From NCBI RefSeq assembly GCF_008085905.1, contig NZ_VSFF01000021.1, forward strand, positions 45,753 through 109,752: 64,000 nt of DNA, given 5' to 3'. The position numbers and the translations under genes are program-made. Positions 52,261 through 64,000 of this stretch are shown here, in pieces. The first letter of the stretch is position 1; every line of letters begins with the position of its first letter. This DNA is from Actinomadura syzygii. GTDB lineage: Bacteria; Actinomycetota; Actinomycetes; Streptosporangiales; Streptosporangiaceae. The notes under the pieces were generated by a model, which was given only the letters and a program-made list of their open reading frames with translations, was not told the DNA's origin and searched no databases.

Positions 52261-54126
52261 ATGCCGTCCCGCAGAGCCCGCCACGTCGTCACGTTCCCCA
52301 TCGTCCTGCGCGAGCTAACGGTGCTGCGCGTCTGCGACGTGACCCCCGGAATGCGGCGCGTCACGCTGGGCGGGGAGCAGCTCGGGGCCTTCCACCGCGA
52401 CGGCCTCGACCTGCCCGCGCTACGGTCGGACGGCTTCGACGACCACGTGAAGTTCTTCTTCCCCGCCCCGGGCGAGTCGCGGCCGGTCCTGCCGCGCCAG
52501 GACATCAGCAGCCTGGACTGGCCGGCCGACGCCCGGCCCATCGCCAAGGACTACACCCCGCGCCGGTTCGACCCAGCGGCGGGTGAGATCGACTTCGACT
52601 TCGTCCGGCACGAGGGCGGGCCCGCCTCGGACTGGGCACAGCGGGCCCGGCCGGGGCAGACCGCCTGGATCGCCGGGCCGAAGATGTCCGAGAGCCATCC
52701 GGTGGACGCGGAATGGCTGCTGGTCCTGGGCGACGAGACCGCGCTCCCCGCCATCGGACGCTGGCTGGAGGAGATGCCCGACGGAACCCGCGCGAAGGTC
52801 TTCATCGAGGTCAGGGACCTCGCCGAACGCCAGGACCTCCCGACCCGCGCCGACGCCGACATCGTCTGGCTGTCGCGGGACGGGGCCCCGGCGGGCACCA
52901 CCGGCCTGCTCGCCGACGCCGTCCGGACGATGCAGTGGCCGCCGGGCACCGTGTTCGTCTGGGCCGCGGGCGAGGCGGGCGCGCTGAAGCCGGTCCGCCG
53001 TCTTCTCGCCGAGCGGAACCTCGCGCGCGAGCACACGCACATCACCGGATACTGGCGGCGCACCGAACCCGCCCCCGGCGGCACCGAGCCCGGTGAGGAC
53101 GGGGAGGACGTCCACGAGCGCCTGCACGAGCTCACCGACCTGGCGCCCGGATACGCGATCCGGGCGGCCGTCACACTTGGCCTCATTGACCACCTGCACG
53201 CGGGAGCCGGTGAGGTCGCCGAACTGGCCGGCCTGACGGGCGGCGCCCCGTCCGCCCTCCGGGCGCTGCTGGACTACCTGGCGAGCATCGACGTGGTCGC
53301 CGCCGAGCCCGGCGGGCGGTACCGGCTCGCCCCGATCGGCGAAGAGCTCGCCGAGGACGACCATTCGGCGGAGGAGTACCACGCCGACGGCGTGCGCGCG
53401 GCCCTCGACCTCGCCCTGGCCGACCTGGCCGAGACGGTCCGCACCGGCCGCGCGGGGTACCGGCGCCGCAACGGCGTCCCGCTGGCCACCCTCCTGGAGC
53501 GGCCGACGAGGATGGCCGAGCAGGCGCGGGCCGTGGTCGAGGAGAGCGCGCTCTGGGTCTCCCCGAGCGTGGTCAGCGCCTGCGACTGGACCGCCGTGAC
53601 CTCCTTCACCGCGGCGGGCAACGGCGCGGGCGCCGCCACCAACGCGCTGCTCAAGGCGTTCCCGCACCTGCGCGCCCGCCTCACCGCCCTTCCCTCGGCG
53701 TTGAAGGCGGTCAAGGAGCGGGTCCTCGACCCAGCGGTGCTGCCGCGGCTCGAGCTTGTCTCGGCTTCGAACCCGCTCCCGCAGGACGGCGATGACCTGC
53801 TCCTGCTCGTCAACCCGTTCACCTGGCTGCCCGACGACGACGCGGTCCACCTGCTGAAGGCCACCGCCGACCTGCTCCCCGAACCGGGTCGCCTCCTGCT
53901 CGTCGAGCAGGCCCGGACGCCGGACGCCGATGACCTGCTCTACGACCTCCAGCTCAGGTGCGCCTTCGGCAGCGGCCTGCGCACGCCGGACGAGATCGGC
54001 GAACTTGCCGCCCGCGCCGGGCTCGGCGCGACGAGCGTCCAGGAGATCGGCTGGCACCACCATCTCTGGGACCTCCGGCCGGGCGATCAGCACGCCGCAT
54101 TGTCAAGTAAGGCAAACCTTAGTTAG
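52261..54126 (+). CDS. siderophore-interacting protein fused to a methyltransferase-like domain
   Basis: A 621-residue two-domain protein. Residues 1-275 form a flavin-dependent ferric-siderophore reductase (SIP): TPGMRRVTLGGEQLGAF, DHVKFFFPAPGESRPVLP, KDYTPRRFDPAAGEIDFDFV, LVLGDETALPAIGRWLEEMP and VWAAGEAGALKPVRRLL. Residues 285-615 resemble small-molecule O-methyltransferases: a dimerisation winged helix (LAPGYAIRAAVTLGLIDHL) then a core whose SAM loop reads SFTAAGNGAGAATN, lacking the usual acidic start (DxGxGxG). ATG 52261 follows GGAGGAG. The SIP part should release iron by reduction. The second domain may bind rather than methylate. Confidence 0.85.
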   Translation: MPSRRARHVVTFPIVLRELTVLRVCDVTPGMRRVTLGGEQLGAFHRDGLDLPALRSDGFDDHVKFFFPAPGESRPVLPRQDISSLDWPADARPIAKDYTPRRFDPAAGEIDFDFVRHEGGPASDWAQRARPGQTAWIAGPKMSESHPVDAEWLLVLGDETALPAIGRWLEEMPDGTRAKVFIEVRDLAERQDLPTRADADIVWLSRDGAPAGTTGLLADAVRTMQWPPGTVFVWAAGEAGALKPVRRLLAERNLAREHTHITGYWRRTEPAPGGTEPGEDGEDVHERLHELTDLAPGYAIRAAVTLGLIDHLHAGAGEVAELAGLTGGAPSALRALLDYLASIDVVAAEPGGRYRLAPIGEELAEDDHSAEEYHADGVRAALDLALADLAETVRTGRAGYRRRNGVPLATLLERPTRMAEQARAVVEESALWVSPSVVSACDWTAVTSFTAAGNGAGAATNALLKAFPHLRARLTALPSALKAVKERVLDPAVLPRLELVSASNPLPQDGDDLLLLVNPFTWLPDDDAVHLLKATADLLPEPGRLLLVEQARTPDADDLLYDLQLRCAFGSGLRTPDEIGELAARAGLGATSVQEIGWHHHLWDLRPGDQHAALSSKANLS

Positions 54127-54140
54127 GTTTGCCTTACTTG
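54104..54140. promoter_or_regulatory. 16-bp inverted repeat carrying iron-box sequences
   Basis: CAAGTAAGGCAAACCT (54104-54119) and AGGTTTGCCTTACTTG (54125-54140) are perfect inverted repeats around TAGTT. Each arm contains an AAGGCAAACCT/AGGTTTGCCTT half resembling DtxR/IdeR iron boxes; the TAG stop of the upstream gene lies within it. It could act both as an iron-controlled operator for the antiporter/FecCD operon and as a hairpin terminator. Confidence 0.7.
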
Positions 54141-54257
54141 GCGGGGCCGGGCTCCGGCGCCGCGCCCCGGCCGCACAAGGAGGGCACGCCCGGTGGCACC
54201 CCAGAACCCGTCCGCGCGCCGGACCCAACCTGGGCGGGCGCCGCGCGGGGTCTTGCA

Positions 54258-55568
54258 ATGACGGGTGTTCCCGTCGCGGGCCTGGACCCGCACCGGCTGC
54301 TGGTGTTCCTGGTGCAGGTCGGCGGGCTGCTGCTGCTCGCGCTGCTGCTCGGCCGGGTCGCCCGGCGGCTCGGTATGCCCGCCATTGTCGGCGAGCTGGC
54401 GGCGGGCGTCCTCGCAGGTCCGTCGGTGCTCGGCCATCTGGCTCCGGCGCTCAGCGGCTGGGTCCTCCCACACGAGCCCGAGCAGGCGCACCTGCTCGAC
54501 GCCGTGGGGCAGCTCGGCGTGCTGCTGCTCGTCGGACTCACCGGCGCGCATCTCGATCTCGGACTGATACGCCGCCGCGGCGGCGCGGTGGCGTGGATCA
54601 GCGGGGCGGGGCTCGCCGTCCCGCTCACGCTCGGGATCGGCTGCGGGCTGCTGCTGCCCGGGTCGCTCGTCCCAGACGGGGCCGGGCGCGGCACGGTCGC
54701 GCTGTTCCTCGGCGTGGCGCTCGGCGTCAGCGCCATCCCCGTCATCGCTAAGACGCTGCTGGAACTGCGGCTCCTGCACCGCGACGTCGGACAACTCACG
54801 CTGTGCGCCGTCACCGTGGACGACCTGGCCGGCTGGGTCCTGCTGTCGGTGGTGTCGGCGATGGCCACCACGGGCGTCCGGACCAACGAGGTGCTCCTGG
54901 CCGTCGGCAAGGTCGCGCTGGTGATCGCCCTGACCGCGGTGGCGGTCCCGCTGGTCCGGGCCGGGCTGCGCGCAGCGCGGCACGGCAGCCAGGACGCGGT
55001 GGCCGCGGTCGCGCTGATCCTGCTCGCGGCGGCCGGGACGCAGGCGCTCGGCCTGGAGGCGGTGTTCGGCGCCTTCGTCGCCGGCGTCGCGCTCGGCGGC
55101 GAGGAGGGCCCGGCCCGGCTGCCCGGCCTGGACGCGGCGGTGCTGACCGTCCTCGCGCCGCTGTTCTTCGTGACGGCGGGCCTGCGCATGGACCTCGGCG
55201 CGCTCACCCGGCCGGTCGTGGCCGGGGCCGCCGCCCTGCTACTGGCCGCCGCGATCACCGGGAAGTTCGGCGGCGCCTATCTCGGCGCGCGGCTGAGCGG
55301 GCTTGGGCACTGGGAGGGCCTCGCCCTCGGCGCGGGCATGAACGCGCGCGGCGTCGTCGAAGTGGTGATCGCGATGGTGGGCCTGCGCCTCGGCGTGCTG
55401 CCCCCAGAGATCTACACGGTGATCGTGCTGATGGCGGTCGTGACCTCCGTGATGGCCCCACCGGTGCTGCGCTCGGCGATGGCCAGGGTCGCCGAGTCCG
55501 ATGACGAGCGCCGCCGCGGACACACCCAGGGCGGGCTTGAGGTGAGGCGGGAAGTTGCGAACTCCTGA
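54258..55568 (+). CDS. CPA2-family cation:proton antiporter
   Basis: A 436-residue membrane protein with about 12-13 helices. Family phrases: ARRLGMPAIVGELAAGVLAG, LGQLGVLLLVGLTGAHLD-like helix 3, GVALGVSAIPVIAKTLLELR, VTVDDLAGWVLLSVVSAMAT (ion-binding Asp pair) and LGAGMNARGVVEVVIAMVGL. ATG 54258 is taken; a TTG frame from 54129 is possible. It is the first gene after the 54104-54140 iron-box repeat and overlaps the next FecCD gene by 14 bp, so it is part of a siderophore operon. It may balance charge or pH during transport, or export a cation; inferred. Confidence 0.85.
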   Translation: MTGVPVAGLDPHRLLVFLVQVGGLLLLALLLGRVARRLGMPAIVGELAAGVLAGPSVLGHLAPALSGWVLPHEPEQAHLLDAVGQLGVLLLVGLTGAHLDLGLIRRRGGAVAWISGAGLAVPLTLGIGCGLLLPGSLVPDGAGRGTVALFLGVALGVSAIPVIAKTLLELRLLHRDVGQLTLCAVTVDDLAGWVLLSVVSAMATTGVRTNEVLLAVGKVALVIALTAVAVPLVRAGLRAARHGSQDAVAAVALILLAAAGTQALGLEAVFGAFVAGVALGGEEGPARLPGLDAAVLTVLAPLFFVTAGLRMDLGALTRPVVAGAAALLLAAAITGKFGGAYLGARLSGLGHWEGLALGAGMNARGVVEVVIAMVGLRLGVLPPEIYTVIVLMAVVTSVMAPPVLRSAMARVAESDDERRRGHTQGGLEVRREVANS

Positions 55569-56613
55569 GCTGCCGGACGACCCGGCGCAGGCGGCGGCGA
55601 CCGCCCGGCCGCGCGGCGGGCGGCCGCTGCGCGCGACCGGGCTCGGCGCCGCCGTCCTCATGCTGCTGGGCGTCGTCCTGCTGAGCATCGCGGTCGGCGC
55701 CAAGTCGATCCCGCTCGGCACGGTCGTGCGCGGCCTCCTGACCCCGGACGGGTCGGAGAACGCGGTGATCGTCCACGACTACCGGACGACGCGGACGCTG
55801 CTCGGACTCGGTGTCGGCGCGGCGCTCGGCGCATCCGGGGCCCTGATGCAGGCGCTCACCCGCAACCCGCTCGCCGACCCGGGGCTGCTCGGGATCGAGT
55901 CAGGCGCATCCGCGGGCGTGGTGCTCGCGATCGGCCTGTTCCAGATCACCAGCCTCATCGGCTACGTCTGGTTCGCGTTCGCCGGGGCGGCGCTGACGGC
56001 CGTCGTGGTGTACGTGCTCGGGACCACCGGCCGCGGCGCGGCCACCCCGGTCCGGCTCGTGCTCGCCGGGACAGCCGTGAACGCCGCGCTGATCGCGGGG
56101 ATCTCCGCGCTGACGTTCCTGGACGACCGGACTTTCGCCGCGATGCGGCTGTGGTCGGTCGGTTCGCTCGCGGGCCGCGACGCCGACGTGCTGACCGAGG
56201 TGACACCGTTCCTGCTGGCGGGTCTGGTGATCGCGCTGTGCTTGCCGGGCGCGCTCAACGCCCTCGCGCTCGGTGACGCGGCGGGCGCGGCGCTCGGCGC
56301 GCGGGTGGCACGGACCCGCGTCCTCGGCGTCCTGGCGATCACGCTGCTGTGCGGCGCAGCGACGGCGGCCGTGGGCCCGGTCGGTTTCGTCGGGCTGACG
56401 GTGCCGCACATCGCGCGGCTGGTCACCGGGCCCGACCACCGGTGGATCCTGCCCTACTCCGTCGTGCTCGCGCCGGTCCTGCTGCTCGGCGCCGACGTCG
56501 TCGGCCGCGTCCTGGTCCGGCCGGACGAGCTGGCCGTCGGCATCGTCACCGCGTTCCTCGGCGCGCCGGTGATCATCGTCCTGGTGCGGCGCCGCCGGGT
56601 GGCGGCGCTGTGA
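55555..56613 (+). CDS. FecCD-family iron-siderophore permease 3
   Basis: A 352-residue permease: VHDYRTTRTLLGLGVGAALG, ASGALMQALTRNPLADPGLL, GTAVNAALIAGISALTFLDD, and FVGLTVPHIARLVTGPDHRW near the end. TTG 55555, after GGCGGGA, is the only start giving the full N-terminus. It overlaps the antiporter by 14 bp. With permease 4 it makes a second siderophore channel in this locus; no ATPase or binding protein accompanies it, so it may share the 46785 ATPase and 47630 lipoprotein or use ones outside the window. Confidence 0.9.
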   Translation: MRTPELPDDPAQAAATARPRGGRPLRATGLGAAVLMLLGVVLLSIAVGAKSIPLGTVVRGLLTPDGSENAVIVHDYRTTRTLLGLGVGAALGASGALMQALTRNPLADPGLLGIESGASAGVVLAIGLFQITSLIGYVWFAFAGAALTAVVVYVLGTTGRGAATPVRLVLAGTAVNAALIAGISALTFLDDRTFAAMRLWSVGSLAGRDADVLTEVTPFLLAGLVIALCLPGALNALALGDAAGAALGARVARTRVLGVLAITLLCGAATAAVGPVGFVGLTVPHIARLVTGPDHRWILPYSVVLAPVLLLGADVVGRVLVRPDELAVGIVTAFLGAPVIIVLVRRRRVAAL

Positions 56614-57671
56614 CCCGGGTCAGCCGCGTCGGCGGGCCGGTCGCCGGGCTCCGGCTGGCCGGACGGCACGTCGGGCTGCGCGTCGGGGTGCGTCCCGCCG
56701 TCGCCGGGACGGGCCTGCTCGCCGCCCTGGCCGCCATGGTGGTCGTCGCGCTCGGCACCGGCGACTACGCGGTGCCGCCGTGGGACGTCGTCCGGTCGCT
56801 CACCGGGCACGGGACCGCCGTCACCGACTACGTGGTGCGGACACTACGGCTGCCGCGGGTCTCGATGGCGCTCGTCGTTGGCGCGTCCCTCGGGATCAGC
56901 GGCGCGATCTTCCAGAGCGTCGCCCGCAACCCGCTCGGCAGCCCCGACCTCGTCGGGTTCGAGACCGGCGCGGCGACTGGCGCGCTGCTGCAGATCCTGG
57001 TGCTCGGCGGCGGCCCGGCGGCGGTGGCGCTGAGCGCGGTCGGCGGCGGGTTCGGCACCGCGCTCGCGGTGTACGCGCTGGCGTATCGGCGCGGCGTGCA
57101 CGGCTACCGGCTGATCCTGGTCGGGCTGGCGGTCGCGGCGGCGCTCAGCTCGGTGAACTCCTACCTGATCGTGAAGGCGTCGCTCCAAGAGGCGCAGGCC
57201 GCCGCCGTGTGGATGACCGGCAGCCTGAACGGGCGCGGCTGGGAGCAGCTCGGCCCAACGGCCGCAGCCGCGGCCGTGCTGGTCCCGGCCGCACTGTGGC
57301 TGTCGCCGCACCTGCGCGCGATGGAACTCGGCGACCCGGCCGCCAAGGCGCTCGGCGTACCGGTGGAGAGGTCCCGGCTGCTGCTGGTCCTGGTCGCGGT
57401 CATGCTGGCGGCGGTAGCGACGGCGGCGGCCGGGCCGATCTCGTTCGTGGCGCTGGCCGCGCCGCAGCTCGCCCGCCGCGTCACCCGGACGGCGGGCGTC
57501 GCGCTCGTCCCGGCCGGGCTGATGGGCGCGCTGCTGCTGCTCGCGAGCGACTACGGCGCGCAGCGCGTGCTCGCGCCGATCCAGCTCCCGGTCGGGATCA
57601 TGACCGGGGCGATCGGCGGGCTGTACCTGATGTGGCTGCTGGTCCACGAGTGGCGGTCCGCCCGGGCCTGA
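56610..57671 (+). CDS. FecCD-family iron-siderophore permease 4
   Basis: A 353-residue permease: VVRTLRLPRVSMALVVGASL, GISGAIFQSVARNPLGSPDL, LVGLAVAAALSSVNSYLIV and PISFVALAAPQLARRVTRTA. GTG 56610 overlaps permease 3 as GTGA. FepG-type features (GSPDLVGFETGAATGA) mark it as the second subunit of the pair. It converges on the siderophore-interacting-protein gene at 57700 with only 28 bp between. Confidence 0.9.
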   Translation: MTRVSRVGGPVAGLRLAGRHVGLRVGVRPAVAGTGLLAALAAMVVVALGTGDYAVPPWDVVRSLTGHGTAVTDYVVRTLRLPRVSMALVVGASLGISGAIFQSVARNPLGSPDLVGFETGAATGALLQILVLGGGPAAVALSAVGGGFGTALAVYALAYRRGVHGYRLILVGLAVAAALSSVNSYLIVKASLQEAQAAAVWMTGSLNGRGWEQLGPTAAAAAVLVPAALWLSPHLRAMELGDPAAKALGVPVERSRLLLVLVAVMLAAVATAAAGPISFVALAAPQLARRVTRTAGVALVPAGLMGALLLLASDYGAQRVLAPIQLPVGIMTGAIGGLYLMWLLVHEWRSARA

Positions 57672-57699
57672 CGGGCGGCACCTCGCCAGGCCCGGGCGG

Positions 57700-58527
57700 T
57701 CAGTCGTCGTCCTCGTCCGGCTCGTGGTGGTCCAGGTTCACCACGCCGCGCTTCCAGAAGCCGTCCACGTCGGTGGTCTCGCGGTCCATGCCGCGTTCGC
57801 GGTGCAGGTAGCGGCGGATCGGCCGCAGCTCGCCCGCCTCCCCCGCGATCCAGACGTACCCTTCGCCGTCCGGGAAGACGAACTCCCGGATGGCCTTGTC
57901 GAGCAGGTCGGACGGGCCAGGCCGGGCCCGGTGCAGCCAGGTGACCCGCACGTCGGCCCGGCTCGGGAGCGACTGTTCTTCCTGCGGGCCGTCCACGAGC
58001 AGGTAGACGGACGCGTTCGCGCCCGCAGGCAGCGCTTCCAGGAAGCGGGCGATACCGGGCAGGGCGGTCTCGTCTCCGGCGAACAGGTACCAGTCGAAGT
58101 CGAACAGCACGATGATCGAGCCACGCGGCCCGACCACGCCGAGCACCTGGCCGGGCGCGGCCTGCGCGGCCCAGGCGGAGGCCGCGCCGTGCCCGTGCAG
58201 GACGAAGTCGAGGTCGAGCTCGCCCGCCGCCGCGTCGTAGCGGCGCGTGGTGTAGTCGCGGTGGACGGGATAGGGCGGCCCTTCGGGCATCTGGATGCCG
58301 TCGCCGTCGGCGTCCATCACCGGCAGGACGGGCTCCGCCGCGCCCGGCTCGGGGAAGAACACCTTGAGGTGGTCGGCCGGGGACCGGTCAACGAACCCGG
58401 CCAGTTCCGAGCCGCCGAGGGTGACCCGAGTCATCCGCGGGGAGAGCCGGGTGACCCGGACGACCTCCAGCCTGCGGACGGCCAGGTCGTGGTAGACGAC
58501 GTCGAATTCGCGTGCTGCGCGCGTCAT
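57700..58527 (-). CDS. siderophore-interacting protein (FAD-dependent ferric-siderophore reductase)
   Basis: A 275-residue SIP/ViuB-type protein: SPRMTRVTLGGSELAGF, DHLKVFFPEPG, RDYTTRRYDAAAGELDLDFV (flavin-binding RxYTxR region), VGPRGSIIVLFDFDWYLFAG and DETALPGIARFLEALP for NAD(P)H, and VWIAGEAGELRPIRRYL. It reduces ferric siderophore in the cytoplasm to release Fe(II). ATG 58527 lies 30 bp after mbtH in the same minus-strand biosynthetic operon. It is homologous to the N-terminal half of the 52261 fusion. Confidence 0.93.
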   Translation of the reverse strand: MTRAAREFDVVYHDLAVRRLEVVRVTRLSPRMTRVTLGGSELAGFVDRSPADHLKVFFPEPGAAEPVLPVMDADGDGIQMPEGPPYPVHRDYTTRRYDAAAGELDLDFVLHGHGAASAWAAQAAPGQVLGVVGPRGSIIVLFDFDWYLFAGDETALPGIARFLEALPAGANASVYLLVDGPQEEQSLPSRADVRVTWLHRARPGPSDLLDKAIREFVFPDGEGYVWIAGEAGELRPIRRYLHRERGMDRETTDVDGFWKRGVVNLDHHEPDEDDD

Positions 58528-58557
58528 GGGACTCCGATCGGTGGAGGGTGCCTGGTT

Positions 58558-58769
58558 TCAGTTCTCGCCGTCCATGACGCGGACGAGGCTGAGCGGGCGC
58601 ATGTCGGTCCAGTGCGCCTCGACGTAGTCCAAGGCGGCGTCGCGGTCGGCGTCGCGGAGGACGACGTCCCAGCCGCCGGGGACCTCGGCGAACGCGGGCC
58701 ACAGCGAGTACTGGCCCTCCTCGTTGACCAGCACGTGGTAGGAGTGGTCGGTGCTCTCGAACGGGTTGG

Positions 58770-58773
<4 letters not shown>
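58558..58773 (-). CDS. MbtH-like NRPS accessory protein
   Basis: A 71-residue MbtH protein: MTNPFESTDHSYHVLVNEEG, QYSLWPAF, VPGGWDVVLRDADR, then ALDYVEAHWTDMRPLSLVRV. The invariant Trp residues and NEEGQYSLWP motif are present. It binds and activates NRPS adenylation domains. ATG 58773 overlaps the NRPS stop as ATGA, and it precedes the reductase gene by 30 bp. Confidence 0.96.

Positions 58774-64000
<5,227 letters not shown>

Overview
The window is high-GC, densely coding DNA with GTG/TTG starts, many 4-bp ATGA/GTGA gene overlaps and a DUF6879/XRE-DUF5753 gene pair. This points to a filamentous actinomycete, probably Streptosporangiales/Actinomadura-like; that placement is inferred from gene content only. 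Intact operons alternate with stretches full of decayed genes and IS remnants.

Region by region. 1-2.8 kb is a mobile-element-type edge: a DUF2637 fragment, a DUF6879 gene with its XRE-DUF5753 partner, and a radical SAM gene cut by an IS5 fragment. 3.4-4.9 kb holds an ECF sigma factor and a one-helix membrane protein. 5.0-21.3 kb is a tryptophan uptake and breakdown island: two PaaX-type regulators, a 2-aminobenzoate-CoA-ligase-like gene, a TrpXYZ-type ABC transporter, an FAH-family (acylpyruvase-like) hydrolase, a frameshifted TrpRS gene, a PLP aminotransferase, a kynurenine-formamidase-like hydrolase, a pyruvate-dehydrogenase-E1-like enzyme and tryptophan 2,3-dioxygenase. No kynureninase is present. 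The set suggests that kynurenine is transaminated to 2-aminobenzoylpyruvate, which is then hydrolysed to anthranilate and pyruvate.

23.0-38.9 kb is a cobalamin region with three cobalamin riboswitches. A six-gene minus-strand operon (32.4 to 23.7 kb) encodes a membrane-anchored double alpha-toroid protein, two SCO2322-type secreted proteins and a complete ECF transporter (T, fused A-A', S). Next come CbtA/CbtB behind a second riboswitch, a histidine phosphatase, a BtuF-like protein, and a third riboswitch that drives a secreted single-toroid protein. The toroid proteins carry a motif like the STGLAMQAL of animal intrinsic factor, and the SCO2322-type proteins resemble its beta domain. The operon therefore looks like a split intrinsic-factor/transcobalamin system feeding an ECF importer. 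A broken TetR gene, a rhodanese and a decayed IS5 element are interspersed.

39-42.3 kb is mostly decayed: an unrecognised multi-frame pseudogene, GGGCCCTAG repeats, a small secreted protein, a 19-bp hairpin, and DUF4238 and GNAT remnants. An orphan sensor kinase follows.

43.8-64 kb is a hydroxamate-siderophore locus: AraC regulator, DtxR/IdeR-type iron boxes, an ABC importer (two FecCD permeases, ATPase, lipoprotein), a heterodimeric ABC exporter, a siderophore-interacting-protein/methyltransferase fusion, a CPA2 antiporter, two more FecCD permeases, a second siderophore-interacting protein, MbtH and the C-terminal part of an NRPS (A-T-C-A-T-TE). The complete A domain reads close to an N5-hydroxyornithine code. 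The NRPS continues past the window edge.
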